Counted from the stretch's first letter, positions 7,000 to 15,199 are shown. The stretch is 64,000 nucleotides of DNA from Bact-08 sp013335275 (GCA_963677675.1 OY782180.1:1550001-1614000); one strand, 5' to 3'. Notes: a model not told the origin generated them from the letters alone. Made by a program: numbers and translations.

Positions 7000-9027
7000 A
7001 TGCGTAAATTACTAATTACACTACTTGCTATCTTCTCCCTTTCTGCTCTCAATGCCCAGCCCACTGCAACATGGCAGTATGAACAAAAAGACAACGGGGA
7101 CGGAACAATTGATCTTATTTTCAAAGCAGATGTTGCAGCCAACTGGTATATGTACAATACCCGGCTCATTAAAAACGGCCCGCTGCCAACAACTTTTGAA
7201 TTAAAAAACATAAAAGGGTTTGAACCTGTTGGAAAGCTGCGTGATCATGGGAAGCCCAAATCTAAAATGGACGAATCCTTTGGTCTCGAAGTGAGTGTCT
7301 TTGAAAAAAAGGCCTCTTTTGTACAGACAATTCGCAGAATAACTAAAGAACCCTTCAAAGTAGAGGGCCTTCTCACATTCCAGACCTGCAACGGCGGAGA
7401 GTGTTTGATGGACGAAGTTGATGTTGCATTTAATGTTCCTGCAGGAACAGTCGTTGCTGCTTCAACTGCCACATTATCTGATTCTCTGGTAACTGATTCT
7501 CTTTCGGCCCGGGTTGCGGGTGAAACCACTGTCCCTTCGGCAGAAGTTCCAGCAGCCACAGACAACAGCCAGGGTTTGCTTATATTTCTTCTCATTGCTT
7601 TTGCTGCAGGGCTTGGCGGAGTTTTTACCCCTTGCGTATTTCCAATGATACCAATGACAGTAAGCTTTTTTATTAGCGGGTCCGGTTCAAAGAAAGACGG
7701 GATTGCAAAGGGACTCATTTTCGGACTTTCGGTTACTCTTATTTATACCCTCATAGGTGTTATTGTTGCTCTTTTTCAGAGTACAGATGCCACAGACACG
7801 CTGGGAACACACTGGATTCCAAACCTGCTGTTTGCCATTCTATTTATTGTTTTTGCAATTTCTTTCTTTGGGGCATTTGAAATTACGCTCCCATCGGGAC
7901 TTGCAAACAAAGCAGATGCCCGTGCCGATAAAGGAGGGCTTGTTGCTGCCTTCTTTGTTGCTTTTGCAATGGTTATCGTCTCTTTCTCCTGTACAGGCCC
8001 ATTCGTCGGCTCAATTCTTGCCGCAGCAGTTACCGGAGGACTTGCTTTAAAACCAATACTTGGAATGTTTTTCTTCGGACTGGCATTTTCACTTCCTTTT
8101 GTAATTTTCTCCTTCTTCCCGTCTTTAATGAAGAAAATGCCAAAATCTGGCGGATGGCTTAATGTGGTAAAAGTTGTTTTTGCTTTCATCCTGCTTGGAT
8201 TCAGTTTTAAATACCTTGCGTCTGTAGATGCCTATTTCGGATTGGGAATTATTACCCGTTCACTTTTCATATCCGTATGGATAGTTCTTGCCATTCTGCT
8301 TGGCGTATATCTGCTTGGTAAATTTAAAACATCGCATGATTCCGATACTCCTTATGTTGGAACAGGCCGGCTTGTTCTGGCCATTGCCTCATTCTCATTT
8401 GCAGTATATCTGCTTCCGGGAATGTTTGGTGCGCCGCTCGCTTCTCTTTCGGGGCTTATTCCTCCCGCAGACGAAAGCACATTTACAATCGGCGCTCAAA
8501 GTTCACAGTCTACGTTTTCCACAACACAGGATCCGACGCAGGGAACAGTGACCGTTAAATATGCCAATCCACAGCATAAAGCACCTTATGGCCTGACAAG
8601 TTATTACGAAATTGAACAGGCCATTGAAGTTTCCAAACAACTCAACAAACCTGTGCTTCTATCCTTTAAGGCAGTTACATGCAGTGCATGCAAGCTAATG
8701 GAGGCAACCGTATGGAGCGACCCTAAAGTTCTCGAAGTCTTGAAGAACAAAGTTGTACTTGCTTCACTCTATGTAGACGACAGAACAGAACTTCCTGCCG
8801 CAGAACAGGTTACTTCAAAACTGGACGGAAAGGTAAAAAACACTCTTGGAAGGAAGTTGCGGGACTATCAGCTTAGCCGCTTTGGTGTTGCATCACAGCC
8901 ATACTATGTACTTGTGGACCAAAATGAAAATGTGCTGATTAAACCGGTTGGTGAGTGCTCAAAGGAAGAATTTCTGAAATTTCTCAATGACGGGATTGCA
9001 AAGTTTGAGGCTACAAAAATTCTGTAA
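7000..9027 (+). CDS. dsbD: Thiol:disulfide interchange protein DsbD
   Basis: A 675-residue membrane protein that moves reducing power from cytoplasmic thioredoxin to periplasmic thiol proteins. I start at ATG 7000; a TTG three codons upstream is possible but less likely. Residues 1-19 are a signal peptide. An N-terminal DsbD-alpha-like domain (about 25-150) contains TCNGGECLMDEV. Eight hydrophobic segments run from about 190 to 480, with the paired cysteines in FTPCVFPMIP (Cys about 212) and SFSCTGPFVG (about 330). A C-terminal thioredoxin-like domain carries the CxxC motif CSAC near residue 561. All three redox modules are present. It is divergent from glyS and ends before the hairpin-rich gap at 9.0-9.56 kb. 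Confidence 0.95.
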   Translation: MRKLLITLLAIFSLSALNAQPTATWQYEQKDNGDGTIDLIFKADVAANWYMYNTRLIKNGPLPTTFELKNIKGFEPVGKLRDHGKPKSKMDESFGLEVSVFEKKASFVQTIRRITKEPFKVEGLLTFQTCNGGECLMDEVDVAFNVPAGTVVAASTATLSDSLVTDSLSARVAGETTVPSAEVPAATDNSQGLLIFLLIAFAAGLGGVFTPCVFPMIPMTVSFFISGSGSKKDGIAKGLIFGLSVTLIYTLIGVIVALFQSTDATDTLGTHWIPNLLFAILFIVFAISFFGAFEITLPSGLANKADARADKGGLVAAFFVAFAMVIVSFSCTGPFVGSILAAAVTGGLALKPILGMFFFGLAFSLPFVIFSFFPSLMKKMPKSGGWLNVVKVVFAFILLGFSFKYLASVDAYFGLGIITRSLFISVWIVLAILLGVYLLGKFKTSHDSDTPYVGTGRLVLAIASFSFAVYLLPGMFGAPLASLSGLIPPADESTFTIGAQSSQSTFSTTQDPTQGTVTVKYANPQHKAPYGLTSYYEIEQAIEVSKQLNKPVLLSFKAVTCSACKLMEATVWSDPKVLEVLKNKVVLASLYVDDRTELPAAEQVTSKLDGKVKNTLGRKLRDYQLSRFGVASQPYYVLVDQNENVLIKPVGECSKEEFLKFLNDGIAKFEATKIL

Positions 9028-9077
9028 TCATTAAATCAACAGCTGCAAGTTGTCTTTTTTTATTGCCATTTACACAC

Positions 9078-9160
9078 TGTCAACTAATTTGGTGAGGGCT
9101 TGTGCGTCCTCCTTCGCGTTGCTGCGTCCGGCCGAATCGCCCTCACCAAATTAGTTGACA
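9078..9160 (+). repeat. Hairpin repeat element, copy A
   Basis: Two 22-nt arms (9078-9099 and 9139-9160) are perfect reverse complements and flank a 39-nt loop (9100-9138). The loop, plus the five innermost stem base pairs (AGGGC/GCCCT), is identical in reverse complement to copy B at 9470-9552, while the outer 17 bp of the stem are unrelated in sequence. It lies 50 nt after the dsbD stop in a convergent gap. It contains no reading frame I would support. Confidence 0.9.
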
Positions 9161-9237
9161 ATGCAATAGCGGAATATAAAGACTTTCAGCACCTCAGAGA
9201 ATGTTGATATTACAAATTATTGTGGCCATAATTTATT

Positions 9238-9271
9238 ACTAAAATATGGTGCGGCTTTGCCGCGGTATTTT
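9238..9271. repeat. Imperfect GC/AT hairpin
   Basis: TAAAATA and TATTTTA flank GCGGC-TTT-GCCGC, with small unpaired stretches between. It is one of several hairpins in the 9028-9560 gap. Confidence 0.45.
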
Positions 9272-9313
9272 AGCCATGCGGCCGGCATATGTGTATCGGG
9301 CTGCACTTACAGC

Positions 9314-9347
9314 CGCCGAAGGCGTAAACCGGCGACGCAGGAGCACC
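9314..9347. repeat. GC-rich dispersed repeat, copy 2
   Basis: Aligned with 4088-4121, sharing AGGCGTAAACCGGC and a GxGCACC tail. Located between hairpin elements A and B. The identity is about 80 percent over 34 nt, counted by eye. Confidence 0.55.
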
Positions 9348-9393
9348 TAATTTGGCAGGACCTTCTATGTAAGTTCTCCGTAATCAGCCATAT

Positions 9394-9432
9394 AATAAAA
9401 ATGAAGAGATATGATATCTCTTCATTTTTATT
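9394..9432. terminator. Perfect 19-bp palindrome, probable bidirectional terminator
   Basis: A 19-nt arm (9394-9412) and its exact reverse complement (9414-9432) are separated by a single G. The outer pairs are A/T-rich and give a T run on either strand. It sits between dsbD and the convergent nitroreductase gene, flanked by the two mirror-image hairpin elements. Confidence 0.6.
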
Positions 9433-9469
9433 AACCACCTCATTAATTGAGCGTTATTCGAGTATTCAG

Positions 9470-9552
9470 ATGCCAGTCAATTGATAAGGGCGATTCGGCC
9501 GGACGCAGCAACGCGAAGGAGGACGCACAAGCCCTTATCAATTGACTGGCAT
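9470..9552 (-). repeat. Hairpin repeat element, copy B (inverted relative to A)
   Basis: Arms 9470-9491 and 9531-9552 are perfect 22-nt reverse complements around a 39-nt loop (9492-9530). The loop is the exact reverse complement of that in copy A, but the stem is a different sequence. The right arm ends only 9 nt before the stop of the nitroreductase gene. Confidence 0.9.
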
Positions 9553-9560
9553 ATTTAAAA

Positions 9561-10190
9561 TTAAATCATTTCGAAAAGCTCATTCACCGGCTTCCTTACT
9601 TTCTTCAGGAACTGATGTGAGTCTTCAGCAGAACGGTAACCAACCGCGCCAAGAACAGATGCAGTAAGGCCCTTCTCTTTTAAACCGAGGATCTCGTCAA
9701 ATTTAGCTTTATCGAAACCTTCCATAGGGCAGGAATCTATTCTGAGTTCCGATGCAGCAGCCAGCAAAGAACCAAGAGCAATATAAGTTTGCTTAGATGT
9801 CCAGTTTATTATCTGCTCGCCGGACATACTTGCCATCTGACCTTTCATCATGTCTCCGTATCCTTTTGTTGAGGCAGGGTCATAATTATTAATGGCTGCG
9901 CCCAGGTTTAAGAATTCATCAATTTTTTCCGGTCCCATAGACGTGAAATTACAAAACAGAAATATCTGAGATGCTTCTGTGAGCTGCGCTTGTCCCCAGG
10001 CGGCTTCTCTGAGCTTTTCACGGATAGCCGGATTTTCAATAATCATTACTTTATATGGCTGAAGTCCGTATGATGATGGAATAAGGCTTACGGCCTCTTT
10101 AAGATACTCCAGATTTTCCTTTGATATTTTTTTTGCAGTATCGAATTTTTTTGTTGCATAACGCCATTTTAGGCTTTCTACTATACTCAT
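9561..10190 (-). CDS. Nitroreductase-family NAD(P)H-dependent flavoprotein
   Basis: A 209-residue protein of the FMN nitroreductase fold. The N-terminal LKWRYATKKFD places the FMN-phosphate-binding Arg residues, and LIPSSYGLQPYKVMIIEN is the family's Ser/Gln flavin-binding segment. YIALGSLLAAASELRIDSCP followed by MEGFDKAKFDEILGL is the second conserved block, and ASVLGAVGYRSAEDSHQFLK closes the fold. Such enzymes reduce quinones, nitroaromatics or flavins; the natural substrate cannot be told. It is 37 nt downstream of the pirin gene, and both may be under the AraC-type regulator further upstream. Confidence 0.9.
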   Translation of the reverse strand: MSIVESLKWRYATKKFDTAKKISKENLEYLKEAVSLIPSSYGLQPYKVMIIENPAIREKLREAAWGQAQLTEASQIFLFCNFTSMGPEKIDEFLNLGAAINNYDPASTKGYGDMMKGQMASMSGEQIINWTSKQTYIALGSLLAAASELRIDSCPMEGFDKAKFDEILGLKEKGLTASVLGAVGYRSAEDSHQFLKKVRKPVNELFEMI

Positions 10191-10227
10191 ATTTTTTAAA
10201 TTAATTGTTTTTGATTTTTTTATTTAA

Positions 10228-10956
10228 TTACCACGCCATAGGAACTTCTATAATAAGAACTTTTGAATTCTCTTCTGAAGTCACAGTCACTTTTTCTGCA
10301 TCAGAAACAGTTATTGCGTCTCTTTTGTTTAATTTATGTCCGTCTATATTAACCACTCCCTCGATTACAAAAATGTATAATCCGTCTCCGGCTTTCTTAA
10401 CATCATAATCCTGAGTAATTCCCTTCTCAAATTCTCCCATATTGAACCATGCATTCTGGTGAATCCATACTCCTTCGTCTTTCGTATCAGGAGATAGTAT
10501 CTGCCCGAATTTATTTGCCAATTTTGTCTTATCCAGAACTATTTGCTCATATCTTGGGGCAACACTTTTTTTATTTGGGAAAACCCATATCTGCAGTAAC
10601 TCAACTTCATCTGTTTTACTGCTGTTGACTTCGCTGTGAATAACACCGGTTCCGGCACTCATAACCTGAATCTCTCCCTCTCTTATTACAGAACTGTTGC
10701 CCATGCTGTCTCCGTGGCTCAATTCTCCCCTGAGAGGGATAGTTATTATCTCCATATTATCGTGCGGGTGTTTGCCAAATCCTTCCGAAGGAGCAATTGT
10801 GTCGTCGTTGATAACCCTTAGCGCACCGAAATGAATTCTTTCCGGATTGTAATAATTGGCAAATGAAAAAGAGTGATGCGAAGTGAGCCATCCATGACTT
10901 GCATGTCCTCTGCTTTCGGCTTTTACGATATTGTATTTTGTTGATTTTGCTTCCAT
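10228..10956 (-). CDS. Pirin-family bicupin protein
   Basis: A 242-residue two-cupin protein of the pirin/YhhW family. The first cupin holds the metal ligands: FGKHPHDNMEIITIPLRG (His-x-His), then IHSEVNSSKTDEVELLQIW with His and Glu. RGHASHGWLTSHHSFSFANY near the N-terminus is the family signature. The second cupin (about 175-242) is shorter and lacks obvious metal ligands. YhhW-type pirins can act as quercetinases, and others as redox-sensing regulators. The association with a nitroreductase suggests a role in redox or electrophile stress, which is inference. Confidence 0.92.
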   Translation of the reverse strand: MEAKSTKYNIVKAESRGHASHGWLTSHHSFSFANYYNPERIHFGALRVINDDTIAPSEGFGKHPHDNMEIITIPLRGELSHGDSMGNSSVIREGEIQVMSAGTGVIHSEVNSSKTDEVELLQIWVFPNKKSVAPRYEQIVLDKTKLANKFGQILSPDTKDEGVWIHQNAWFNMGEFEKGITQDYDVKKAGDGLYIFVIEGVVNIDGHKLNKRDAITVSDAEKVTVTSEENSKVLIIEVPMAW

Positions 10957-11025
10957 AATCTTATCTTTTTAAATTATGTTGCAAAGGTAACGGGTCCGGA
11001 AAGGGCGGTCAATGTAAAAAACCGG

Positions 11026-11937
11026 CTATCTGTTGTAGTTTTCCGATTTGTTCCTAAAATCAGAAAAAGTTTCTCCCGCTGTAGTTTTATAAAAAGTGCT
11101 GAAATGGGCCGGATCAAGAAAACCAAGTTTATAGGCTATCTCTTTTGAGGACAGACTCGTATGAACACCAAGCCTTCTTGCCTCAAGAATGAGTCTGTTT
11201 TGAATGTACTCTTTGGCATTTGTTCCTGTAGTGCTTTTTAAAACGTTATTAAGGTAGTCCGGGGTTATATTAAGTGCCTTAGAGTAATCTCCCACAAGGT
11301 GCCACTCATTAAATTTCTCTTCAACCAGCTTTTTAAACTCTCCGGCAATACTCCTTCCTGTTTCCATAAACTGTGTGTTTCCGGCAAATAAATGTTCGGC
11401 GGCAATGTTACATTCTATTAAAAACAGCTTAAGCCATGACGCAACTGCATCATTAACAAACCTCTCCCCTCTCTTAAAAAGTTGTTCTATCTCTTTTCCA
11501 ATGTATTGCAGTTTTTCGGACCCTTCCAATCCGACATCTACAGGAGAAGCTTCCGGATGGTCAGAGAAAAGGGCAATGTTTGATAAAAAATCTTCGCTTA
11601 TGTTGTATTTACACAGAAAGTCCTTTGTAAACATTATCACCAGACCAGTCGGTTTTTCCGGAGTATAAACCTGATGAACCTGTCCGGGAGAAAGAAAGAA
11701 AACCCGGCCGGAAACTATATCATATTCTTTATAATCAATTATATGTTTACCGCTCCCTGTTTTAACAAAGATAATTGTATAGAAATTGTGTCTGTGCGGA
11801 GGGTCAGCCTCGCTTCCGGACTCATCCCAAATCTCCTCCATTGTTCTAAATGCAAAAAGGACATTTTCCTCTCCCACCTGCAAATCAAATGAAGGAATTT
11901 CTCTTCCCCTGGTATCTGTAAACAAAGAATTTTTCAT
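11026..11937 (-). CDS. AraC-family transcriptional regulator
   Basis: A 303-residue regulator. The N-terminal cupin-like sensor domain includes PPHRHNFYTIIFVKTGSGKH and VFFLSPGQVH. The C-terminal 100 residues form the double helix-turn-helix: the first HTH is around DYSKALNITPDYLNNVLKST and the second around SKEIAYKLGFLDPAHFSTFY, with the typical AraC motif. The ATG overlaps the folK stop by 4 nt (ATGA), so it is probably made as part of the suf-folK transcript. The next genes downstream on the same strand are pirin and a nitroreductase, plausible targets; the ligand is unknown. Confidence 0.93.
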   Translation of the reverse strand: MKNSLFTDTRGREIPSFDLQVGEENVLFAFRTMEEIWDESGSEADPPHRHNFYTIIFVKTGSGKHIIDYKEYDIVSGRVFFLSPGQVHQVYTPEKPTGLVIMFTKDFLCKYNISEDFLSNIALFSDHPEASPVDVGLEGSEKLQYIGKEIEQLFKRGERFVNDAVASWLKLFLIECNIAAEHLFAGNTQFMETGRSIAGEFKKLVEEKFNEWHLVGDYSKALNITPDYLNNVLKSTTGTNAKEYIQNRLILEARRLGVHTSLSSKEIAYKLGFLDPAHFSTFYKTTAGETFSDFRNKSENYNR

Positions 11938-12428
11938 AATTCCTTCATTTTCACAATAGATTTATCGGGACAGATTTTATTTAGTTCTTTAATCGTTTTG
12001 CCAAAAAGTGGATGCACAATATTGGGAGCAATCTCCATTAGCGGTTCTAATACAAATTTACGCAAATGCATCCTGGGGTGAGGTATTGATAAGATTTCAC
12101 TATCATGAACCAGGTTGTCATATAACAAAATATCAATGTCAATCTCCCTCGATTCATATCCCTCTTTTAGAACTCCCCTTATCCTTCCGAGCTCTTTTTC
12201 TATATTAAGAATCTGTGACAAAAGAACTTCCGGCGAAAGATCGGTTTCAATCAGAACCGCTTTGTTTAAAAACCACTCTTCCGCATTAAAGCCCCACGGC
12301 TCGCTCTCGAAAAGAGATGAGGAAATAACAGGCTTAAGGGAAATAGAATTCAGCCTTTCTACTGCCTTTTCAAGAAGGAGGGCTTTATTCCCTCTGTTAC
12401 TGCCCAGAAGCAAATAAACTTTATGCAT
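11934..12428 (-). CDS. folK: 6-hydroxymethyl-7,8-dihydropterin pyrophosphokinase
   Basis: A 164-residue enzyme that transfers pyrophosphate from ATP to hydroxymethyldihydropterin in folate synthesis. I choose ATG 12428, giving MHKVYLLLGSNRGNK, because it falls just after the stop of the preceding gene; an ATG 21 nt upstream would overlap that gene. Key motifs: LLLGSNRGN (pterin site), LFESEPWGF, SQILNIEKELGR, and SREIDIDILLYDN with the magnesium-binding Asp residues, then IPHPRMHLRKFVLEPLMEI. The length is normal for bacterial FolK. It is tightly packed between the DUF59 gene (1 nt gap) and araC (4 nt overlap). Confidence 0.95.
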   Translation of the reverse strand: MHKVYLLLGSNRGNKALLLEKAVERLNSISLKPVISSSLFESEPWGFNAEEWFLNKAVLIETDLSPEVLLSQILNIEKELGRIRGVLKEGYESREIDIDILLYDNLVHDSEILSIPHPRMHLRKFVLEPLMEIAPNIVHPLFGKTIKELNKICPDKSIVKMKEL

Positions 12429-12429
12429 T

Positions 12430-12732
12430 TTATAATAATCCCAGTTCAAGCAAAGCCTCTTCGCTCATTCTGTTTTTGCTCCACGGCGGGTCGAAAGTAA
12501 GTTCAATAGCAACGTCCTCAATAGTGGGAACATCCATTACCGCGTCATAAACATCCTGCAACAGCTGATCGGCCATTGGACAATTAGGAGCCGTAAGTGT
12601 CATCTTTATAAATGCCTTTTTGTTTTCATCTACTCTTATATCGTAAATGAGCCCAAGATCATAAACATTCACCGGAATTTCCGGGTCATGGACCTGCTTT
12701 AAAGCCAGCACAATATTCTTTTCAACACTCAT
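12430..12732 (-). CDS. DUF59/MIP18-family Fe-S assembly protein (SufT-like)
   Basis: A 100-residue protein beginning MSVEKNIVLALKQVHDPEIP; an upstream ATG at 12777 would overlap sufE and is rejected. HDPEIPVNVYDLGLIYDI is the DUF59 signature, and LTAPNCPMADQLLQDV carries the conserved Cys. FDPPWSKNRMSEEALLELG is the usual C-terminus of the SUF-associated form. Proteins of this family assist Fe-S cluster maturation. The context, directly after sufE and sufS, supports that role. SufBCD are not in this window. Confidence 0.92.
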   Translation of the reverse strand: MSVEKNIVLALKQVHDPEIPVNVYDLGLIYDIRVDENKKAFIKMTLTAPNCPMADQLLQDVYDAVMDVPTIEDVAIELTFDPPWSKNRMSEEALLELGLL

Positions 12733-12742
12733 ATTTAATAAT

Positions 12743-13168
12743 TTAGCAATTCTTGTTTGCCGCAAAAGCAACAGCATAAAATTTAATTTGCCTGATCATG
12801 GATAAAAGACCATTTGCTCTTGTTGGAGAGAGATTCTCTTCAAGGCCTATCTCTTTAATGAATAAAAGATCGGCATCAATGATTTCCTGAGGGGTTCTTC
12901 CCGAAAAAACTCTTACCAAAAGAGAAATAATACCTTTTGTTATTATTGCATCGCTGTCTGCGGTAAAATATATCTTCCCGTCAACATAATCAGCAGCAAG
13001 CCATACTCTTGACTGACATCCCTTTATGAGATTTTTTTCGTCTTTCCCCTTTTCATTTATTATAGGAAGCGACTTACCAAGTTCAATTATGTACTCATAT
13101 TTATCTAACCAGTCTGTAAAAATCGAAAATTCCTCTACAATTTGCTGCTCTACCTCTTTAATTGTCAT
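12743..13168 (-). CDS. sufE: Cysteine desulfuration protein SufE
   Basis: A 141-residue sulfur acceptor that takes persulfide sulfur from SufS and passes it to the SUF scaffold. The active-site Cys lies in IKGCQSRVWL. IDADLLFIKEIGLEENLSPT with NGLLSMIRQI is the typical C-terminal helix region. The length matches E. coli SufE. It lies 55 nt downstream of sufS and is followed by the DUF59 gene after 10 nt. Confidence 0.95.
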   Translation of the reverse strand: MTIKEVEQQIVEEFSIFTDWLDKYEYIIELGKSLPIINEKGKDEKNLIKGCQSRVWLAADYVDGKIYFTADSDAIITKGIISLLVRVFSGRTPQEIIDADLLFIKEIGLEENLSPTRANGLLSMIRQIKFYAVAFAANKNC

Positions 13169-13223
13169 TATATATTTTTTTAAATATCTTGTTTTTAAAG
13201 CTGCTTATCTATATAATTGATAC

Positions 13224-14450
13224 CTAAGATAACATTCTTACGCCTCTTTTTACGGATTCGATGAATATTTCGGCTTCCTTCATCGTATTATACACTGCAA
13301 GAGAGGCCCTTACCATACCGGTTACTCCATACCGGCTCATGAGAGGTTCGCAGCACATCATTCCGGAACGGACTGCAACGCCCATTTTGTTAAGCAAAAT
13401 AGCCAGATCCGAAGGGTGAATGCCCTCAATATTAAAAGAGAACAAAGAAATCTTGTTTTCTCCCAAACCATATATACGAATTCCTCCAATTTTTGAAAGC
13501 TCCCGGATAATAAAAGATATAATCTCTTTTTCGTGCTTTTCTGCAAACCCCTTGTCAATGCTGTTCATGAATTTAATTGCCTCTCCAAGAGCCGCTGCGC
13601 CAATAAAATTTGGAGTTCCGGCTTCAAATTTCAGAGGTAATTCGGTAAATGAAAATTTCTCAAGACTAACAGAACCAACCATATCACCACCACCCATCCA
13701 GGGAACCATCTCTTCGAGCAAATTCTTTTTCCCGTAAAGAATTCCGGTACCGGTAGGCCCGTACAATTTGTGTCCGGAAAAGACATAAAAATCACAATCA
13801 AGCTCTTTTACATCAACTTCTGTATGAACTACTCCCTGAGCACCGTCAATGAGAACTTTTGCTCCCGCAGAGTGCGCTTTGTCGATTAACTGTTTAATAG
13901 GGTTGATTATGCCTAGAACATTTGAAATATGCGCCGCTGAAACAAGTTTGACCCGTTTATCAAGAAGCTGGTCCAGCAAATCCATTCTCCAGTTACCTTG
14001 TTCGTCAACAGGCAAAAACCGAAGTTCTGCACCGGACCTGCTACATGCCATTTGCCATGGAACAAGATTTGAATGGTGTTCGGCCTCTGTTAACAGGATT
14101 ACATCCCCTTTGGTAATGAAAGTGGATGTAAAACTATTTGCCACGAGGTTAATCGAGGCTGTAGTACCGGAAGTGAATATAATTTCTCCTCTGTCGCCGG
14201 CATTGATAAATAATTTCACAGCATCCCTCGCTCCTTCGTATAAAATAGTACTCCGCGCACTAAGCTCATGAACAGCTCTGTGAATGTTGCCATTAACTCC
14301 GGAGTTCATTTCGTTAAGCAGACTGATGACGCCCACAGGCTTTTGCGCAGTTGCCCCATTGTCGAAGTAAACCAACTCCCGGTTATTAACCCTTTGTGTG
14401 AGAGCGGGAAACTGTTCCCGAATTTTTTCTATATTGTTGTATAACTCCAT
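13224..14450 (-). CDS. sufS: SufS-type cysteine desulfurase
   Basis: A 408-residue PLP enzyme that releases sulfur from cysteine. LVYFDNGATAQKP opens the fold, LLTEAEHHSNLVPWQ holds the conserved His pair, and FYVFSGHKLYGPTGTGILYG contains the PLP-binding Lys. The active-site Cys region reads RSGMMCCEPLM, where most SufS proteins have HHCAQPLM, so a His-Cys pair is Met-Cys-Cys here. The length is typical of group II desulfurases. This is the first gene of a seven-gene minus-strand run; sufBCD are not adjacent. Confidence 0.95.
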   Translation of the reverse strand: MELYNNIEKIREQFPALTQRVNNRELVYFDNGATAQKPVGVISLLNEMNSGVNGNIHRAVHELSARSTILYEGARDAVKLFINAGDRGEIIFTSGTTASINLVANSFTSTFITKGDVILLTEAEHHSNLVPWQMACSRSGAELRFLPVDEQGNWRMDLLDQLLDKRVKLVSAAHISNVLGIINPIKQLIDKAHSAGAKVLIDGAQGVVHTEVDVKELDCDFYVFSGHKLYGPTGTGILYGKKNLLEEMVPWMGGGDMVGSVSLEKFSFTELPLKFEAGTPNFIGAAALGEAIKFMNSIDKGFAEKHEKEIISFIIRELSKIGGIRIYGLGENKISLFSFNIEGIHPSDLAILLNKMGVAVRSGMMCCEPLMSRYGVTGMVRASLAVYNTMKEAEIFIESVKRGVRMLS

Positions 14451-14530
14451 TTATCTCTTTTTCTGACAGTTTTTACTTTATATCGCACAAAATTAGCAAA
14501 ACAAAGTTTCTCAATATACCTTAAAAAACA

Positions 14531-14538
14531 TAAATTTG
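14531..14538 (+). promoter_or_regulatory. -7 promoter element of ruvA (TAAATTTG)
   Basis: TAAATTTG fits TAnnTTTG and lies 24 nt before the ruvA ATG, in the 112-nt divergent gap with sufS. Confidence 0.5.
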
Positions 14539-14562
14539 CCATAAATGTTTAAATAAGACAAA

Positions 14563-15153
14563 ATGTACGACTACATAAAAGGCATTCTTGCAGAACTTAC
14601 CCCAACAGAAGTTGTTTTAGAGACAAATAATATCGGGTACAAGGTTTTGATTTCTCTTCAGACTTATTCTAAGCTGCAGCCTGGTGCAAATACCAAACTC
14701 TACATATATCACCATATAAGAGAAGACATTGAGCTTTTCTTCGGTTTTTACGATAAAGAAGAGAGGGTGATTTTTTGTCACCTGATTGAAGTTTCCGGAA
14801 TCGGGCCAAATACAGCAAGGACCATGCTTTCTTCTATGACGTCCGAAGAGATACGCAATGCAATAATAACCGGAGACATTAATAAACTTAAAAGCATTAA
14901 GGGTATTGGCCTCAAAACTGCTCAGAGATTGCTTATTGAACTAAAAGACAAGATTATAAAAGGTGGAGTTGCCGACATTTCCGGCAGTTTTTACGAAGGA
15001 GGCGTTCCTACTCAAAGAGATGAGGCACTTTCTGCTCTTGTTTTGCTCGGTTTCTCCAAACAAAATGTCGAAAAAGTACTGGACTCAATTTTAAAAGAGT
15101 TGCCGGGATGCCGGCTGGAAGACCTCATTAAGCTTGCTCTAAAAAGGTTATAA
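14563..15153 (+). CDS. ruvA: Holliday junction branch migration subunit RuvA
   Basis: A 196-residue DNA-binding protein that grips Holliday junctions and loads the RuvB motor. Domain I (MYDYIKGILAELTPTEVVLE) is an OB fold. Domain II has two helix-hairpin-helix motifs, ISGIGPNTART-like VSGIGPNTARTML and KSIKGIGLKTAQRLLIELKD. A short domain III at the C-terminus (EALSALVLLGFSKQNVEKVL) contacts RuvB. The length is normal. Its partner ruvB lies 20 kb away at 34.5 kb, as is usual for Bacteroidota. Confidence 0.97.
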   Translation: MYDYIKGILAELTPTEVVLETNNIGYKVLISLQTYSKLQPGANTKLYIYHHIREDIELFFGFYDKEERVIFCHLIEVSGIGPNTARTMLSSMTSEEIRNAIITGDINKLKSIKGIGLKTAQRLLIELKDKIIKGGVADISGSFYEGGVPTQRDEALSALVLLGFSKQNVEKVLDSILKELPGCRLEDLIKLALKRL

Positions 15154-15169
15154 TATTAAATATATTTCA

Positions 15170-15177
15170 TACATTTG
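15170..15177 (+). promoter_or_regulatory. -7 promoter element of gcvH (TACATTTG)
   Basis: TACATTTG fits TAnnTTTG, 22 nt before the gcvH ATG. The 46-nt gap after ruvA is too short for a glycine riboswitch, and none is seen. Confidence 0.5.
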
Positions 15178-15199
15178 CCTCAAATTTAATAACAGAATT

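Noticed and set aside
9257..9484. 75-codon frame between the hairpin elements
   Set aside because: It runs through the dispersed repeat and the 19-bp palindrome, so its openness is incidental.
9078..9552. CRISPR array
   Set aside because: Only two copies, in opposite orientation, 310 bp apart, with no spacers and no cas genes.
15154..15199. Glycine riboswitch upstream of gcvH
   Set aside because: The 46-nt gap is too short and contains only a promoter-like element.
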